A stretch of DNA of 64,000 bases. It comes from Pseudomonas sp. LBUM920. GTDB taxonomy: Bacteria > Pseudomonadota > Gammaproteobacteria > Pseudomonadales > Pseudomonadaceae. The notes below the pieces were generated by a model. That model did no database searches. It saw only the letters and a program-made list of their open reading frames with translations, and was not told the DNA's origin. How positions within the stretch are numbered: the stretch's first letter is position 1; each line of letters opens with the position of its first letter. Location of the stretch: assembly GCF_003852315.1 (NCBI RefSeq), contig NZ_CP027762.1, positions 1,159,501-1,223,500 on the forward strand, read 5' to 3'. Shown here piece by piece: positions 1 to 8,107 of this stretch. A program made the position numbers and the translations under genes.

Positions 1-2
1 TC

Positions 3-638
3 CTGGTTAACAACAAGCTCGGCGTGAAAAGTGCCAAGGAACTGGACGGTGCAACCATCTGCATCCAGGCCGGTACCACCACTGAGCTGAACGTGTCGGA
101 CTACTTCCGCGCCAACAACCTCAAATACACCCCGATCACCTTCGACACCTCCGATGAAAGCGCCAAGTCGCTGGAATCCGGTCGTTGCGACGTGCTGACC
201 TCCGACAAGTCCCAGCTCTACGCACAGCGCAGCAAGCTGGCCTCGCCGAAAGACTACGTGGTGCTGCCGGAAACCATTTCCAAAGAACCTCTGGGCCCGG
301 TCGTGCGTAACGGCGACGACGAGTGGCTGGCCATCGTGCGCTGGGTTGGCTACGCCATGCTCAACGCTGAAGAAGCCGGTATCACTTCGAAAAACGTCGA
401 AGCTGAAGCCAAGTCCACCAAGAACCCGGACGTTGCGCGTCTGCTGGGTGCTGACGGCGAATACGGCAAAGACCTGAAAGTGAAGAAAGATTGGGTTGTC
501 CAGATCGTCAAGCAGGTCGGTAACTACGGTGAAGTGTTCGAGAAAAACCTCGGCAAAAGCACACCACTGGAAATCGACCGTGGCTTGAACGCACTGTGGA
601 CCAACGGTGGCATTCAATACGCACCCCCTGTGCGCTGA
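3..638 (+). CDS. aapJ: Amino-acid ABC transporter periplasmic binding protein, C-terminal part (AapJ)
   Basis: The gene enters from before the window; 211 codons up to TGA are visible and the true start is not. The protein would bind L-amino acids in the periplasm and deliver them to the AapQM permease. The visible part is the C-terminal lobe of a family 3 solute-binding protein: a hinge-type segment (ELNVSDYF), an acidic ligand-lobe run (ESGRCDVLTSDKSQ) and the typical closing region LDIDRGLN-like (here LEIDRGLNALW). It is followed by two permease genes and an ATPase gene in the aapJQMP order, which supports the name. The family is usually about 340 residues, so roughly 130 N-terminal residues are missing. 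A GTG at 24 lies inside the gene and is not a start. Confidence 0.9.
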   Translation: MVNNKLGVKSAKELDGATICIQAGTTTELNVSDYFRANNLKYTPITFDTSDESAKSLESGRCDVLTSDKSQLYAQRSKLASPKDYVVLPETISKEPLGPVVRNGDDEWLAIVRWVGYAMLNAEEAGITSKNVEAEAKSTKNPDVARLLGADGEYGKDLKVKKDWVVQIVKQVGNYGEVFEKNLGKSTPLEIDRGLNALWTNGGIQYAPPVR

Positions 639-652
639 TCGCTGATGGTTCT

Positions 653-681
653 ATCACCCGGTGGGCCAACCACCGGGTGAT
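653..681 (+). terminator. Intra-operon hairpin between aapJ and aapQ
   Basis: A perfect 12-bp inverted repeat (653-664 with 670-681) has a 5-nt loop, followed only by a weak T-rich stretch. In binding-protein ABC operons such a hairpin usually lowers read-through or protects the upstream mRNA, so that the binding protein is made in excess over the permease. That role here is inference. Confidence 0.6.
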
Positions 682-710
682 GTTCTGTTCCATTATTTGC
701 GGGGCACTTC

Positions 711-1892
711 ATGCAAAATCAAATCGGCGCACCCAAGCAGAAGCTCAGCTTCAGCGACCCTAAAGTGCGTGCGTGGCTCTTCCAGATCATCACGATTGTG
801 GCGGTCGTCGCGCTGGGCTGGTACCTCTTCAACAATACACAGACCAACCTTCAACACCGGGGCATTACCTCGGGGTTCGACTTTCTTGAGCGCAGTGCCG
901 GCTTCGGCATCGCTCAGCACTTGATCGACTACACCGAATCGGACAGCTATGCCCGCGTCTTTGTGATCGGTCTGCTCAACACCTTGCTGGTGACCGTGAT
1001 CGGTGTGGTCCTGGCGACCCTGCTCGGCTTCATCATCGGCGTGGCGCGTTTGTCGCCCAACTGGATGATCAACAAACTGGCGACGGTGTATGTGGAAGTC
1101 TTCCGCAACATCCCACCGCTGTTGCAGATCCTGTTCTGGTACTTCGCGGTGTTCCTGACCATGCCGGGGCCGCGCAACAGCCATAACTTTGGTGACACGT
1201 TCTTTGTCAGCAGCCGTGGCCTGAACATGCCGGCAGCGATTGCCGCCGACGGTTTCTGGCCGTTTGTGGTCAGCGTCGTGGTCGCCATCGTGGCAATCGT
1301 GCTGATGGCTCGCTGGGCCAACAAGCGCTTTGAAGCCACCGGCGTACCCTTCCATAAGTTCTGGGCGGGTCTGGCGTTGTTCATTCTGATCCCGGCGCTG
1401 TGCGCCCTGATCTTCGGCGCGCCACTGCATTGGGAAATGCCCAAGCTGCAAGGCTTCAACTTCGTGGGCGGCTGGGTACTGATCCCCGAACTGCTGGCAT
1501 TGACCCTGGCGCTTACCGTCTACACGGCGGCGTTTATTGCCGAGATCGTGCGTTCGGGCATCAAGTCCGTCAGCCACGGCCAGACCGAAGCCGCGCGCTC
1601 TCTGGGGCTGCGCCCTGGGCCGACGCTGCGCAAGGTCATCATTCCGCAAGCCCTGCGGGTGATCATTCCGCCGCTGACCAGCCAATACCTGAACCTGGCG
1701 AAGAACTCGTCGTTGGCCGCCGGTATCGGCTACCCGGAAATGGTGTCGCTGTTTGCCGGTACGGTGCTCAACCAGACCGGCCAGGCCATCGAGGTTATTG
1801 CCATCACCATGAGCGTGTACCTGGCGATCAGCATCAGCATTTCCCTGCTGATGAACTGGTACAACAAGCGCATTGCGCTGATCGAGCGGTGA
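711..1892 (+). CDS. aapQ: Amino-acid ABC transporter permease AapQ
   Basis: A 393-residue inner-membrane permease of the His/Glu/Gln/Arg family. It starts at ATG 711 behind a GGGGC-type ribosome site. One hydrophobic segment lies near residues 20-40 and a run of helices begins near residue 80. The family EAA loop is clear near the C-terminus (GQTEAARSLGLRPGP), the part that docks on the ATPase. The long insert before the last helices is typical of AapQ/AapM compared with the short HisQ type. It pairs with AapM, whose start lies 10 bp downstream. It probably takes up a broad range of L-amino acids, as known for Aap of Rhizobium and pseudomonads. Confidence 0.93.
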   Translation: MQNQIGAPKQKLSFSDPKVRAWLFQIITIVAVVALGWYLFNNTQTNLQHRGITSGFDFLERSAGFGIAQHLIDYTESDSYARVFVIGLLNTLLVTVIGVVLATLLGFIIGVARLSPNWMINKLATVYVEVFRNIPPLLQILFWYFAVFLTMPGPRNSHNFGDTFFVSSRGLNMPAAIAADGFWPFVVSVVVAIVAIVLMARWANKRFEATGVPFHKFWAGLALFILIPALCALIFGAPLHWEMPKLQGFNFVGGWVLIPELLALTLALTVYTAAFIAEIVRSGIKSVSHGQTEAARSLGLRPGPTLRKVIIPQALRVIIPPLTSQYLNLAKNSSLAAGIGYPEMVSLFAGTVLNQTGQAIEVIAITMSVYLAISISISLLMNWYNKRIALIER

Positions 1893-1902
1893 GGAAACGC
1901 AC

Positions 1903-3000
1903 ATGACTTCGCATACTTTCAAACCTGATATGCCGCCGCCGAACAAAGTCTTCGGGCCGATGGCATGGATGCGCGCCAACCTGTTTTCCAGCTGGCTGAA
2001 TACCTTGCTGACCTTGTTGGCGTTTTACCTGATCTACCTGATCGTGCCGCCGATCCTGCACTGGGCGATTCTGGACGCGAACTGGGTCGGGACCACGCGC
2101 GCAGACTGCACCAAAGAGGGTGCCTGCTGGGTGTTTATCCAACAGCGTTTCGGGCAGTTCATGTACGGCTACTACCCCGGCGACCTGCGCTGGCGTGTGG
2201 ACCTGACCGTGTGGCTGGCCATCGTCGGCGTGGCGCCGTTGTTCATCTCGCGTTTTCAACGCAAGGCGGTCTACGGCCTGAGCTTTCTGGTGCTGTACCC
2301 GATCATTGCGTACTTCCTGCTGCACGGCGGCATCTTTGGCCTGACCAACGTAGCCACCAGCCAGTGGGGCGGCCTGATGCTGACCCTGGTCATCGCCACC
2401 GTCGGTATTGCCGGTGCGTTGCCGCTGGGCATTGTGCTGGCATTGGGGCGGCGATCGAACATGCCGGCGATTCGAGTGGTGTGCGTGACCTTCATCGAGT
2501 TCTGGCGCGGCGTGCCGTTGATCACCGTGCTGTTCATGTCCTCGGTGATGCTGCCGCTGTTCCTGCCCGAGGGCATGAGCATCGACAAACTGCTGCGGGC
2601 GCTGATCGGCGTGATCCTGTTCCAGTCGGCCTACGTGGCGGAAGTGGTGCGCGGTGGCTTGCAGGCGATTCCCAAGGGGCAGTACGAAGCGGCCGCGGCG
2701 ATGGGCCTGGGTTACTGGCGCAGCATGGGCCTGGTGATTCTGCCGCAAGCCCTGAAGCTGGTGATTCCCGGCATCGTCAACACGTTTATTGCGCTGTTCA
2801 AGGACACCAGCCTGGTGATTATCATCGGCCTGTTCGACCTGCTCAACAGCGTCAAGCAAGCCGCCGCCGACCCGAAATGGTTGGGCATGGCCACTGAAGG
2901 CTACGTGTTCGCCGCCCTGGTGTTCTGGATTTTCTGTTTTGGTATGTCGCGCTATTCCATTCATTTGGAACACAAGCTCGACACAGGCCACAAGCGTTAG
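1903..3000 (+). CDS. aapM: Amino-acid ABC transporter permease AapM
   Basis: The 365-residue partner permease of AapQ, starting at ATG 1903 with a strong GAGGAAA ribosome site. It has hydrophobic segments throughout and an EAA loop (GQYEAAAAMGLGYWRS) in the last third. A periplasmic segment with two cysteines (DCTKEGACW) lies near residues 67-75. The ATPase gene follows 11 bp downstream, so the two permeases and the ATPase are evidently co-translated. With AapQ it would form the heterodimeric membrane channel of the importer. Assignment to Aap rather than another polar amino-acid system rests on length and gene order. Confidence 0.93.
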   Translation: MTSHTFKPDMPPPNKVFGPMAWMRANLFSSWLNTLLTLLAFYLIYLIVPPILHWAILDANWVGTTRADCTKEGACWVFIQQRFGQFMYGYYPGDLRWRVDLTVWLAIVGVAPLFISRFQRKAVYGLSFLVLYPIIAYFLLHGGIFGLTNVATSQWGGLMLTLVIATVGIAGALPLGIVLALGRRSNMPAIRVVCVTFIEFWRGVPLITVLFMSSVMLPLFLPEGMSIDKLLRALIGVILFQSAYVAEVVRGGLQAIPKGQYEAAAAMGLGYWRSMGLVILPQALKLVIPGIVNTFIALFKDTSLVIIIGLFDLLNSVKQAAADPKWLGMATEGYVFAALVFWIFCFGMSRYSIHLEHKLDTGHKR

Positions 3001-3011
3001 GAGTTGTTGTT

Positions 3012-3776
3012 ATGAGCGAAGCGATCAAACAGCCTGTGAGCCCTGAAGGCATTATCCAGATGCAGGGCGTCAACAAGTGGTACGGCCAGTTCCACGTGTT
3101 GAAAGACATCAACCTCAACGTCAAGCAGGGCGAGCGTATCGTGCTGTGCGGCCCGTCGGGTTCGGGCAAGTCCACCACCATCCGCTGCCTCAACCGTCTG
3201 GAAGAGCATCAGCAAGGCCGCATCGTGGTCGATGGCGTGGAACTGACCAACGACCTCAAGCAGATCGAAGCGATCCGCCGCGAAGTCGGCATGGTGTTCC
3301 AGCACTTCAACCTGTTCCCGCACCTGACCATCCTGCAGAACTGCACGCTGGCGCCGATGTGGGTGCGCAAGATGCCCAAGCGCAAGGCTGAAGAAATTGC
3401 CATGCATTACCTGGAGCGCGTGCGTATTCCGGAGCAGGCCCACAAGTTTCCGGGCCAACTCTCCGGCGGCCAGCAACAGCGCGTGGCGATTGCCCGTGCG
3501 TTGTGCATGAAGCCCAAAATCATGCTGTTCGATGAGCCGACGTCGGCACTCGATCCGGAAATGGTGAAAGAGGTGCTGGACACCATGATCGGTCTGGCCG
3601 AAGACGGCATGACCATGTTGTGCGTGACCCACGAAATGGGCTTTGCCCGCACCGTGGCCAACCGCGTGATCTTCATGGACAAGGGCGAGATCGTCGAACA
3701 GGCGGCGCCGAATGACTTCTTCGACAACCCGCAGAATGATCGGACCAAGTTGTTCTTGAGCCAAATTTTGCATTGA
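3012..3776 (+). CDS. aapP: Amino-acid ABC transporter ATP-binding protein AapP
   Basis: A 254-residue ATPase that powers the Aap importer from the cytoplasmic face. Walker A (GPSGSGKST) is at residues 47-55, the Q-loop glutamine at 97, the ABC signature LSGGQ at 150-154 and Walker B (IMLFDEP) at 170-176, followed by the D-loop and a switch histidine in CVTHEMG. All catalytic elements are intact. The start ATG 3012 has a GGAG site. It is the last gene of the operon and is followed at once by a strong terminator. Confidence 0.95.
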   Translation: MSEAIKQPVSPEGIIQMQGVNKWYGQFHVLKDINLNVKQGERIVLCGPSGSGKSTTIRCLNRLEEHQQGRIVVDGVELTNDLKQIEAIRREVGMVFQHFNLFPHLTILQNCTLAPMWVRKMPKRKAEEIAMHYLERVRIPEQAHKFPGQLSGGQQQRVAIARALCMKPKIMLFDEPTSALDPEMVKEVLDTMIGLAEDGMTMLCVTHEMGFARTVANRVIFMDKGEIVEQAAPNDFFDNPQNDRTKLFLSQILH

Positions 3777-3791
3777 TCGATGTTTGAAACG

Positions 3792-3823
3792 ATAAACCCG
3801 GCCTGGTGCCGGGTTTATTTTTG
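3792..3823. terminator. Bidirectional Rho-independent terminator after aapP and mqsA
   Basis: An 11-bp perfect stem (3792-3802 with 3808-3818) with a 5-nt loop is followed by five T on the plus strand. The stem begins ATAAACC on the plus strand, so the minus-strand copy also ends in a T/A-rich tail. It lies between two convergent genes and probably ends both transcripts. Confidence 0.85.
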
Positions 3824-3833
3824 CCTGCTGGTT

Positions 3834-4325
3834 TTATGCGAAGGCTTTAGTTGCGAGCTGTTGCGCGTCTTGTGCAATAAGCAATTGGTTCAGGTCTTCG
3901 CCGACATTGAGGGTTTTTATCTCGGCCAGCAGGTGCGGATGTTTATCCAGCAGGCGCATCAGTGTGAGCAGCGGCTCGGGCGGAAAAATCTCAGCCCTTT
4001 CATAGCGGGAAAATGCATTGTGCCCGCGTCCGATCAATGTTTTCACCGCTTCCTTTTGCGTCAGGTGCAGTTTTCGGCGGATCCGCTTCATTTCGGCGGC
4101 AATGATTTTCCTCGCGTCGATCAACAATTGGTCACTGGCGACGGAATAACGCTCTGCGCTGTCGTCGTCGTGATCGAATTCGATTTCCTTGCAGGCCTGG
4201 CATTCCCAGCCCGCAATGCCTGGAATATCGCGGGTCATGCCGCGAGTGTTGATCGTGAAGGTACGTCCTTCGAAATGCTGCATTGCGTCATGAGATCCGC
4301 AGCTCATACATTGCTGGGTTTTCAT
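3834..4325 (-). CDS. mqsA: Antitoxin MqsA (zinc-binding, HTH)
   Basis: A 163-residue antitoxin of the MqsRA type II system; it neutralises MqsR and represses the operon. The N-terminal zinc site has two Cys pairs (C6/C9 and C42/C45). The C-terminal HTH contains LTQKEA followed by NAFSRYE, with N103 and R107 matching the DNA-contacting residues of E. coli MqsA. After the usual end (LDKHPHLL) there is an extra tail of about 25 residues absent from the E. coli protein. The start overlaps the mqsR stop by 4 bp (ATGA), so translation is coupled. As in E. coli, and unlike most toxin-antitoxin operons, the toxin gene comes first. Confidence 0.9.
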   Translation of the reverse strand: MKTQQCMSCGSHDAMQHFEGRTFTINTRGMTRDIPGIAGWECQACKEIEFDHDDDSAERYSVASDQLLIDARKIIAAEMKRIRRKLHLTQKEAVKTLIGRGHNAFSRYERAEIFPPEPLLTLMRLLDKHPHLLAEIKTLNVGEDLNQLLIAQDAQQLATKAFA

Positions 4326-4633
4326 AAGGTGTTCTCCTTGAAGGAGATTACGGGAGCCCCACCGCTAGGGCGGTAAGTCACTTTGATGTAAATCTCCGTA
4401 CCGAAAATTTTGATCAAATAGACGTCCTGCCACACCCGGTGGTCTGAATAGGTCGTCATCGATTTGTACAACATACGATGCTCAAGAGCGCAGATCACAA
4501 GCCGCATCTGGCCGATGCTCAATTCAAGTTGTCGTGCCCCCTCGCGCGCGCTGGCCGTAAATGCTCTCTCGCCCAACCTGATGACATCCGCTTTTATCAC
4601 CGCCAGATCGTAATGAGGTGTGTACTTTTCCAT
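4322..4633 (-). CDS. mqsR: mRNA interferase toxin MqsR
   Basis: A 103-residue RelE-fold endoribonuclease. In E. coli, MqsR cleaves mRNA mainly at GCU. The diagnostic stretch YKSMTTYSDHRVWQDVY is nearly identical to the E. coli protein. The residues needed for activity are all present: K57, Q69, Y82 and K99, matching E. coli K56, Q68, Y81 and K96. The toxin therefore looks functional, not decayed. It starts at ATG 4633, with the operator palindrome just upstream, and overlaps mqsA. Confidence 0.92.
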   Translation of the reverse strand: MEKYTPHYDLAVIKADVIRLGERAFTASAREGARQLELSIGQMRLVICALEHRMLYKSMTTYSDHRVWQDVYLIKIFGTEIYIKVTYRPSGGAPVISFKENTL

Positions 4634-4652
4634 AAGACACCCAAGTCCAATA

Positions 4653-4671
4653 ATTACCCTCTAAGGGTAAT
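4653..4671. promoter_or_regulatory. MqsA operator palindrome upstream of mqsR
   Basis: A perfect 8-bp inverted repeat, ATTACCCT-N3-AGGGTAAT. It ends 20 bp before the mqsR start and has the same arrangement as the E. coli MqsA site (AACCT-N3-AGGTT). Its position would let MqsA, alone or with MqsR, block the promoter. I found no second copy nearby, although E. coli has two. Confidence 0.8.
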
Positions 4672-4721
4672 TTTACCAATCGAAAATTCAGTTCCTTCTG
4701 CTGCCTCAAAACCCTAGTGCG

Positions 4722-4768
4722 TTGCCTTTGTAGGCAAGTCCGAATAGGCTGTAGGAAAATTCATCCTA
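4722..4768. promoter_or_regulatory. Two candidate operator palindromes before the FadR-type regulator
   Basis: Two short perfect palindromes lie in the gap before the regulator gene: TTGCC-N6-GGCAA at 4722-4737 and TAGGA-N7-TCCTA at 4752-4768. Either could be an autoregulatory site. Neither matches the classical FadR-family TNGTNNNACNA pattern well, so this is only a candidate. Confidence 0.35.
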
Positions 4769-4792
4769 TGATTGGACGAAAGCGCAAAATCC

Positions 4793-5452
4793 ATGACAGA
4801 CATCGCCCCCTTGATCAAACGCTCGCTGGTCGATCAGGCCCTGGAGCAGTTGCGTCGGCGCATCACTGAAGGCAAATGGGCCATCGGCGAGCGCCTGCCC
4901 ACCGAGCCCGAGCTGTCTGCCGAGCTGGGCATCAGCCGCAATACCGTGCGCGAGGCCATGCGCGTATTCGCGTTTTCCGGCTTGATCGACATTCGTCAGG
5001 GCGACGGCAGTTATTTGCGCTCGATGACCGATCCGCTGGGCGCAATGCGGGCGTTGTCCCATTGCACCCTGGAGCAGGCGCAGGAGACCCGGCAGATTCT
5101 CGAAGTGGAGGCCATCGGGCTTGCGGCGGTGCGCCGTACCGAGGCTGATCTGAGTGCAATGCGTGACGCACTCAAGGCCAGCGCCGAGCTGTATCACGGC
5201 GACCTGGAGGCTTATATCAGCGCCGACCTGGTGTTCCACAAGCACTTGGTGGACGCGGCGCACAACCCGGCATTGAGCGAGCTGTACCAGTACTTCTCTG
5301 CCATCGTCGCCGCCCAGTTGCGCCAGACCCTGAACATTTCACCGCGTCGCCAGGCCGTGTTTGATCTGCATATCGCCCTGCTCGACGCCGTGGAACAGCA
5401 AGATCCGGAACGCGCCAAATCCCTCTGCCGGCAGTTGATCAATGAACCTTGA
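4793..5452 (+). CDS. GntR-family regulator, FadR subfamily (FCD domain)
   Basis: A 219-residue ligand-responsive repressor or activator. A GntR winged HTH spans residues about 10-77 (GERLPTEPELSAELGISRN, then TVREAMRVF), followed by an all-helical FCD ligand domain at about 90-215. In-frame TTG 4772 would add seven residues; ATG 4793 is preferred because it is an ATG and the protein then begins just before the HTH. The stop overlaps the start of the MFS gene by 11 bp, so regulator and transporter are translationally linked and the regulator probably controls uptake or efflux of that transporter's substrate. The ligand is unknown. Confidence 0.85.
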   Translation: MTDIAPLIKRSLVDQALEQLRRRITEGKWAIGERLPTEPELSAELGISRNTVREAMRVFAFSGLIDIRQGDGSYLRSMTDPLGAMRALSHCTLEQAQETRQILEVEAIGLAAVRRTEADLSAMRDALKASAELYHGDLEAYISADLVFHKHLVDAAHNPALSELYQYFSAIVAAQLRQTLNISPRRQAVFDLHIALLDAVEQQDPERAKSLCRQLINEP

Positions 5453-6707
5453 AACCAAACGCGCCACTGAACTCGAAGAGTTATTAATCGACGCCGAAGC
5501 CGATGACGACCTGGTGCAGCACACCCCGCCGGTCGTTGCGCGGCCGTGGCTGTTACTGCTGGGCCTGATTCTGGTGGCGCTGAACCTGCGCCCGGCATTG
5601 TCGAGCATGTCGCCGCTGCTGGCTGAAGTCTCCCAGAGCCTGGGGTTGTCGGCAGCCAAGGCCGGTTTGCTGACCACCTTGCCGGTGCTGTGCCTGGGCC
5701 TGTTCGCACCGATGGCGCCGATCCTGGCGCGGCGCTTCGGTGCTGAGCGCGTGGTGCTGGGGATTCTGTTGACGTTGGCTGCCGGGATCATTTTGCGCAG
5801 TGCTTTCGGCGAGGTCGGGCTGTTCGCCGGTAGCCTGATTGCCGGTGCAAGTATCGGCATCATCGGCGTGTTGCTGCCGGGCATCGTCAAGCGTGATTTC
5901 GCCAAACAGGCCGGCACCATGACCGGCGTGTACACCATGGCGCTATGCCTGGGCGCCGCCCTGGCTGCCGGCTCGACGGTGCCGCTGAGCAAGCATTTCG
6001 GGGATAGCTGGAGCATCGGCCTGGGCTTCTGGATTCTGCCAGCGCTGGTGGCGGCGGCGTTCTGGTTGCCACAGGTGGGGCAAAAACACGGCGCCCATCA
6101 AGTTGCGTATCGCGTGAGGGGGTTGCTGCGTGATCCGCTGGCCTGGCAGGTAACGCTGTACATGGGCCTGCAATCGTCGCTGGCCTATATCGTGTTCGGT
6201 TGGTTGCCGTCGATTCTGATCGGTCGCGGCCTTACGGCGACCCAGGCGGGCCTGGTGCTGTCCGGCTCGGTCATCGTGCAGTTGGCCAGTTCCCTCGCCG
6301 CACCTTGGCTGGCCACGCGCGGCAAGGACCAGCGGCTGGCGATTGTAGTGGTGATGGTGTTGACCCTCGGCGGCTTGTTCGGCTGCCTGTACGCGCCCAT
6401 TGATGGTCTGTGGGGCTGGGCGATCCTGCTGGGCCTAGGCCAGGGCGGCACTTTCAGCCTGGCGCTGACCTTGATCGTGCTGCGCTCGCGCGACTCACAT
6501 GTCGCGGCCAACCTGTCGAGCATGGCCCAGGGCTTTGGCTACACCCTGGCATCCCTCGGGCCGTTTGCGGTCGGGCTGGTGCATGACTGGACGGGCGGCT
6601 GGACGGCCGTAGGCTGGATTTTTGCCGTGATCGGCCTGGGCGCCATCGTCGCCGGGTTGGGCGCGGGCCGTGCGTTGTACGTGGGCGTGCGCAGCGAGAA
6701 GGTATAG
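5442..6707 (+). CDS. MFS transporter, CynX/NimT family
   Basis: A 421-residue major facilitator with about 12 membrane segments. It resembles the CynX (cyanate) and NimT (2-nitroimidazole) group, with the helix 1 signature LNLRPALSSMSPLL and the loop motif LARRFGAERVVLG after helix 2. It starts at ATG 5442 inside the end of the regulator gene. The hydrophilic N-terminal tail of about 30 residues (ELEELLIDAEADDD) is longer and more acidic than usual. The substrate cannot be predicted. A hairpin and the end of the fimbrial operon follow on the opposite strand. Confidence 0.85.
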   Translation: MNLETKRATELEELLIDAEADDDLVQHTPPVVARPWLLLLGLILVALNLRPALSSMSPLLAEVSQSLGLSAAKAGLLTTLPVLCLGLFAPMAPILARRFGAERVVLGILLTLAAGIILRSAFGEVGLFAGSLIAGASIGIIGVLLPGIVKRDFAKQAGTMTGVYTMALCLGAALAAGSTVPLSKHFGDSWSIGLGFWILPALVAAAFWLPQVGQKHGAHQVAYRVRGLLRDPLAWQVTLYMGLQSSLAYIVFGWLPSILIGRGLTATQAGLVLSGSVIVQLASSLAAPWLATRGKDQRLAIVVVMVLTLGGLFGCLYAPIDGLWGWAILLGLGQGGTFSLALTLIVLRSRDSHVAANLSSMAQGFGYTLASLGPFAVGLVHDWTGGWTAVGWIFAVIGLGAIVAGLGAGRALYVGVRSEKV

Positions 6708-6752
6708 CGAGATAGCCTGTGAGGGGCAGTAAACCTGCTCCCGTGCCAGGCA

Positions 6753-6774
6753 AGCTTGGGCGTCACCCCAAGCT
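6753..6774. terminator. Hairpin between convergent MFS gene and fimbrial operon
   Basis: An 8-bp inverted repeat (AGCTTGGG with CCCAAGCT) has a 6-nt loop and no T-run on either side. It lies between two convergent stop codons. It may aid termination or protect mRNA 3' ends, but it is not a classical terminator. Confidence 0.4.
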
Positions 6775-6789
6775 CCGCGCTTTCAGGCG

Positions 6790-7410
6790 TTACAGGTAGC
6801 GCATTTCCAGGGTGGCCGAACCGTCGATGAGCACTTCGTTACTCAGGTCCATCCCGTCGGTGCGGTTGATGAGGGTTTGCACCTCCAGGTCGGCGACCAG
6901 GTCTTTGGTCGGCAGCGGTTGGCTGGCGTCGCTCATGGCGGCGATGGACATGTACAGACCCGGATCGAGGAACCTTTCCTTGTTCCACGAACTTCCCTGG
7001 TCAGTGGAGCCGATAGTCTGCACCGGCACATTGTCGGCGAGCGGGTTACTCAGCATCAAAACGTAATGCCCAAGCTTCTGATCGCCATTGATCAACCCCA
7101 GGCCGTAGTCGCTGGGGTTGTCGGTCGAGCCGACGCGGTTATCCACGCCATACAGGGCGAATGCCGTTGCGGCCTCACAGGTGACGGTCAGGCTCAGCGT
7201 ATGGTTGCCGATGATGGTGTATTGGGTCGGGTTCAGGTCCTTGGCGGAAATCTTGCCGTGGTCGATCACCCCACCATTGGACAGGCTCGGCGTACACGCG
7301 CTGGGCGTGATCAGGCCTTTGACGGTCAACTCGGCAGTGGATGCCGCCCAGGCACCTGTGGAGGCGGCCAGTAATAGCGCGGTGGTCAAGACAGGGAAAA
7401 GCTTGTTCAT
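6790..7410 (-). CDS. DUF1120 fimbrial subunit (last gene of the operon)
   Basis: A 206-residue secreted pilin-like protein. A Sec signal peptide ends near residue 23 (GAWAASTAE). The DUF1120 domain follows, with the family start LTVKGLITPSACTPSLS and a second cysteine in VTCEA that should form the disulfide of an Ig-like pilin fold. The C-terminus ends DGSATLEMRYL, with tyrosine next to last as in chaperone-usher subunits. It starts at ATG 7410 with a clear AAGGAG site, 35 bp after the preceding subunit gene. It is probably a shaft or minor subunit exported through the usher encoded upstream; which role is unknown. Confidence 0.85.
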   Translation of the reverse strand: MNKLFPVLTTALLLAASTGAWAASTAELTVKGLITPSACTPSLSNGGVIDHGKISAKDLNPTQYTIIGNHTLSLTVTCEAATAFALYGVDNRVGSTDNPSDYGLGLINGDQKLGHYVLMLSNPLADNVPVQTIGSTDQGSSWNKERFLDPGLYMSIAAMSDASQPLPTKDLVADLEVQTLINRTDGMDLSNEVLIDGSATLEMRYL

Positions 7411-7445
7411 TTAGCGGGTACTCCTTGGGTTGGAAAACGTCGGTG

Positions 7446-8090
7446 CTACAGATAAGTCACTTCCAGGGTGGCGGAGCCATCCATGCGAATGTCGCTGCTC
7501 AAGTCCAGGTTCTGCTTGGCGTTGATCACCGCTTCCAGGGTCAGTGTGCTGTTCAGGGTCTGGATGCCGGAGGGGCCCGCGGTGCTGCCTTCCAGATCGG
7601 TAAAGCCCAACAGGCTGTTGGCGCCGATGTCGATCGGGTTGCGGTTGGAGGTGCGCCAGGCCACGCCGCCGGTGGTGGACTCGGTGCCGTACAGATAAGG
7701 CACGGCATCGGCCACGGTCTGCTTGGGGTCGAACTTGACCGAATACACACCGACCTTGTTGCCGCTGCCGTCCAGGCCCAACCCGTAGTAAATTTCGCTG
7801 TTGACGTGCGCCGTGCCGTCGCGGTTGTCGCGCATGCGCAAGGCGTAGCGCGCGGCGCCGTTGCACGTGACGGTCAGGTTCAGGGACTTGAGCGGCAGCC
7901 GTGTGCCGGTTGTGAGGTTAAGGTCCTGCTGGGAGATTTTGCCGAAGTCGACCAACCCTGCGGCTGACAGGGTTGGCGTGCAGGCCATCGGCGTAATCAG
8001 CCCATCGACGCTCAGCTCTACGCTGGAAGCGGCGAGGCTCAGCGGGTTGAAGAAGATCAAGGGCGCGAGAATCAGATATCGAAGGGTCAT
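7446..8090 (-). CDS. DUF1120 fimbrial subunit
   Basis: A 214-residue paralogue of its neighbours: signal peptide to about residue 21 (LSLAASSVE), LITPMACTPTLS with the first cysteine, VTCNGAARYAL with the second, and the terminal motif DGSATLEVTYL. It resembles the C-terminal half of the next gene upstream most closely: both carry a segment with Y-T-ESTTGG/DSTTGG and a run containing NSLLGFT/RSLLGFT. The two therefore probably arose by duplication and may interact. It starts at ATG 8090 with GGAGCCCTC just before it, 17 bp after the adhesin-type gene. Confidence 0.85.
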   Translation of the reverse strand: MTLRYLILAPLIFFNPLSLAASSVELSVDGLITPMACTPTLSAAGLVDFGKISQQDLNLTTGTRLPLKSLNLTVTCNGAARYALRMRDNRDGTAHVNSEIYYGLGLDGSGNKVGVYSVKFDPKQTVADAVPYLYGTESTTGGVAWRTSNRNPIDIGANSLLGFTDLEGSTAGPSGIQTLNSTLTLEAVINAKQNLDLSSDIRMDGSATLEVTYL

Positions 8091-8107
8091 GAGGGCTCCG
8101 GGAGCGC

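Noticed and set aside
693..2991. Long minus-strand frames opposite aapQ and aapM
   Set aside because: Both aap genes have clear family motifs and ribosome sites; the antisense products are His/Gln/Arg-rich with no domain.
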